Source of the DNA: Gemmatimonadota bacterium
GTDB taxonomy: Bacteria > JAAXHH01
Direction: 5' to 3'
DNA length: 38,498 bases
Assembly (NCBI GenBank): GCA_009837395.1
Contig: VXTP01000020.1
Span: 1-38,498 of the forward strand
Part shown: positions 38,447 to 38,498 of the stretch, one piece after another
How the letters are laid out: each line of letters begins with the position of its first letter
How positions within the stretch are numbered: position 1 is the stretch's first letter
The notes under the pieces: model-generated
The model's database searches: none
What the model was told of the DNA's origin: nothing
What the model saw: only the letters and a program-made list of their open reading frames with translations
Position numbers and translations under genes: made by a program

Positions 38447-38498
38447 ACGGGCATTCATCACGGGCATTCATCACGGGCATTCATCACGGGCATTCATC
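38447..38498. repeat. Four perfect 13-bp tandem repeats at the window edge
   Basis: ACGGGCATTCATC repeats four times without a mismatch, and the fourth copy ends on the last base of the window, so the array may continue. There are no spacers, so it is not a CRISPR. Confidence 0.97.

Noticed and set aside
38447-38498. CRISPR array at the right edge
   Set aside because: The 13-bp units are directly adjacent with no spacers, and no cas gene is nearby.

Overview
The window is GC-rich bacterial chromosome with very tight gene packing. It has no rRNA, phage, IS or CRISPR locus. The host cannot be named from this sequence. A bacterial tRNA4-tuf cluster, an RNA polymerase omega gene fused into a gmk operon, a TrmD with CGHYKG and a CoaBC lacking the usual decarboxylase cysteine suggest an uncultured high-GC bacterium, perhaps near the FCB group (Gemmatimonadota/Latescibacterota-like). 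That placement is inference only.

Region 1 (1-5563, minus strand) is a housekeeping block. It reads, in transcription order, DUF624-type membrane protein, tmk, a small membrane protein, a DUSP23-like phosphatase, a sugar-isomerase-like TIM barrel and aspS. A good promoter then drives tRNA-Thr(UGU), tRNA-Tyr(GUA), tRNA-Gly(UCC), tRNA-Thr(GGU) and the start of tuf, the same order as E. coli thrU-tyrU-glyT-thrT-tufB.

Region 2 (about 5669-21450, plus strand) is the most interesting part: an aromatic amino acid superoperon of 15 structural genes. The order is trpE(G) fusion, trpS, trpD, trpC, trpF, aroE, aroC, aroK-aroB fusion, aroQ, trpB, trpA, aroH-type chorismate mutase, DAHP synthase, tyrA, pheA. 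It starts at a consensus promoter followed by an attenuator: a 39-codon leader peptide with Trp and Trp-Trp plus several Phe/Tyr codons, then a rho-independent terminator and possible antiterminators. The set covers erythrose-4-P/PEP to Trp and to the Phe/Tyr precursors, lacking only aroA (EPSP synthase) and an aromatic aminotransferase. Most junctions are 4-nt overlaps or a few bases. The one large gap (trpA-aroH, 196 nt) holds a strong hairpin and a possible Shine-Dalgarno-sequestering element, so the Phe/Tyr branch may have its own control.

Region 3 (21568-23361, minus) is an RqcH/NFACT ribosome-quality-control gene. Region 4 (23687-38379, plus) is an 18-gene run from one strong promoter: yicC, gmk, rpoZ, coaBC, family 4 udg, dnaB, an MlaF-like ATPase, tgt, yajC, def, fmt, rsmB, ffh, rpsP, rimM, trmD, rplS, rnhB. 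It combines nucleotide and cofactor supply, replication, tRNA/rRNA modification, translation and protein targeting.

A second theme is the number of short tandem duplications (9-53 bp units) at gene edges and inside genes: the trpS N-terminus and an internal trpS loop, the udg linker, the tgt tail, the coaBC start, and the rsmB/ffh, rpsP/rimM and pheA/rqcH junctions. An array runs off the right end of the window.
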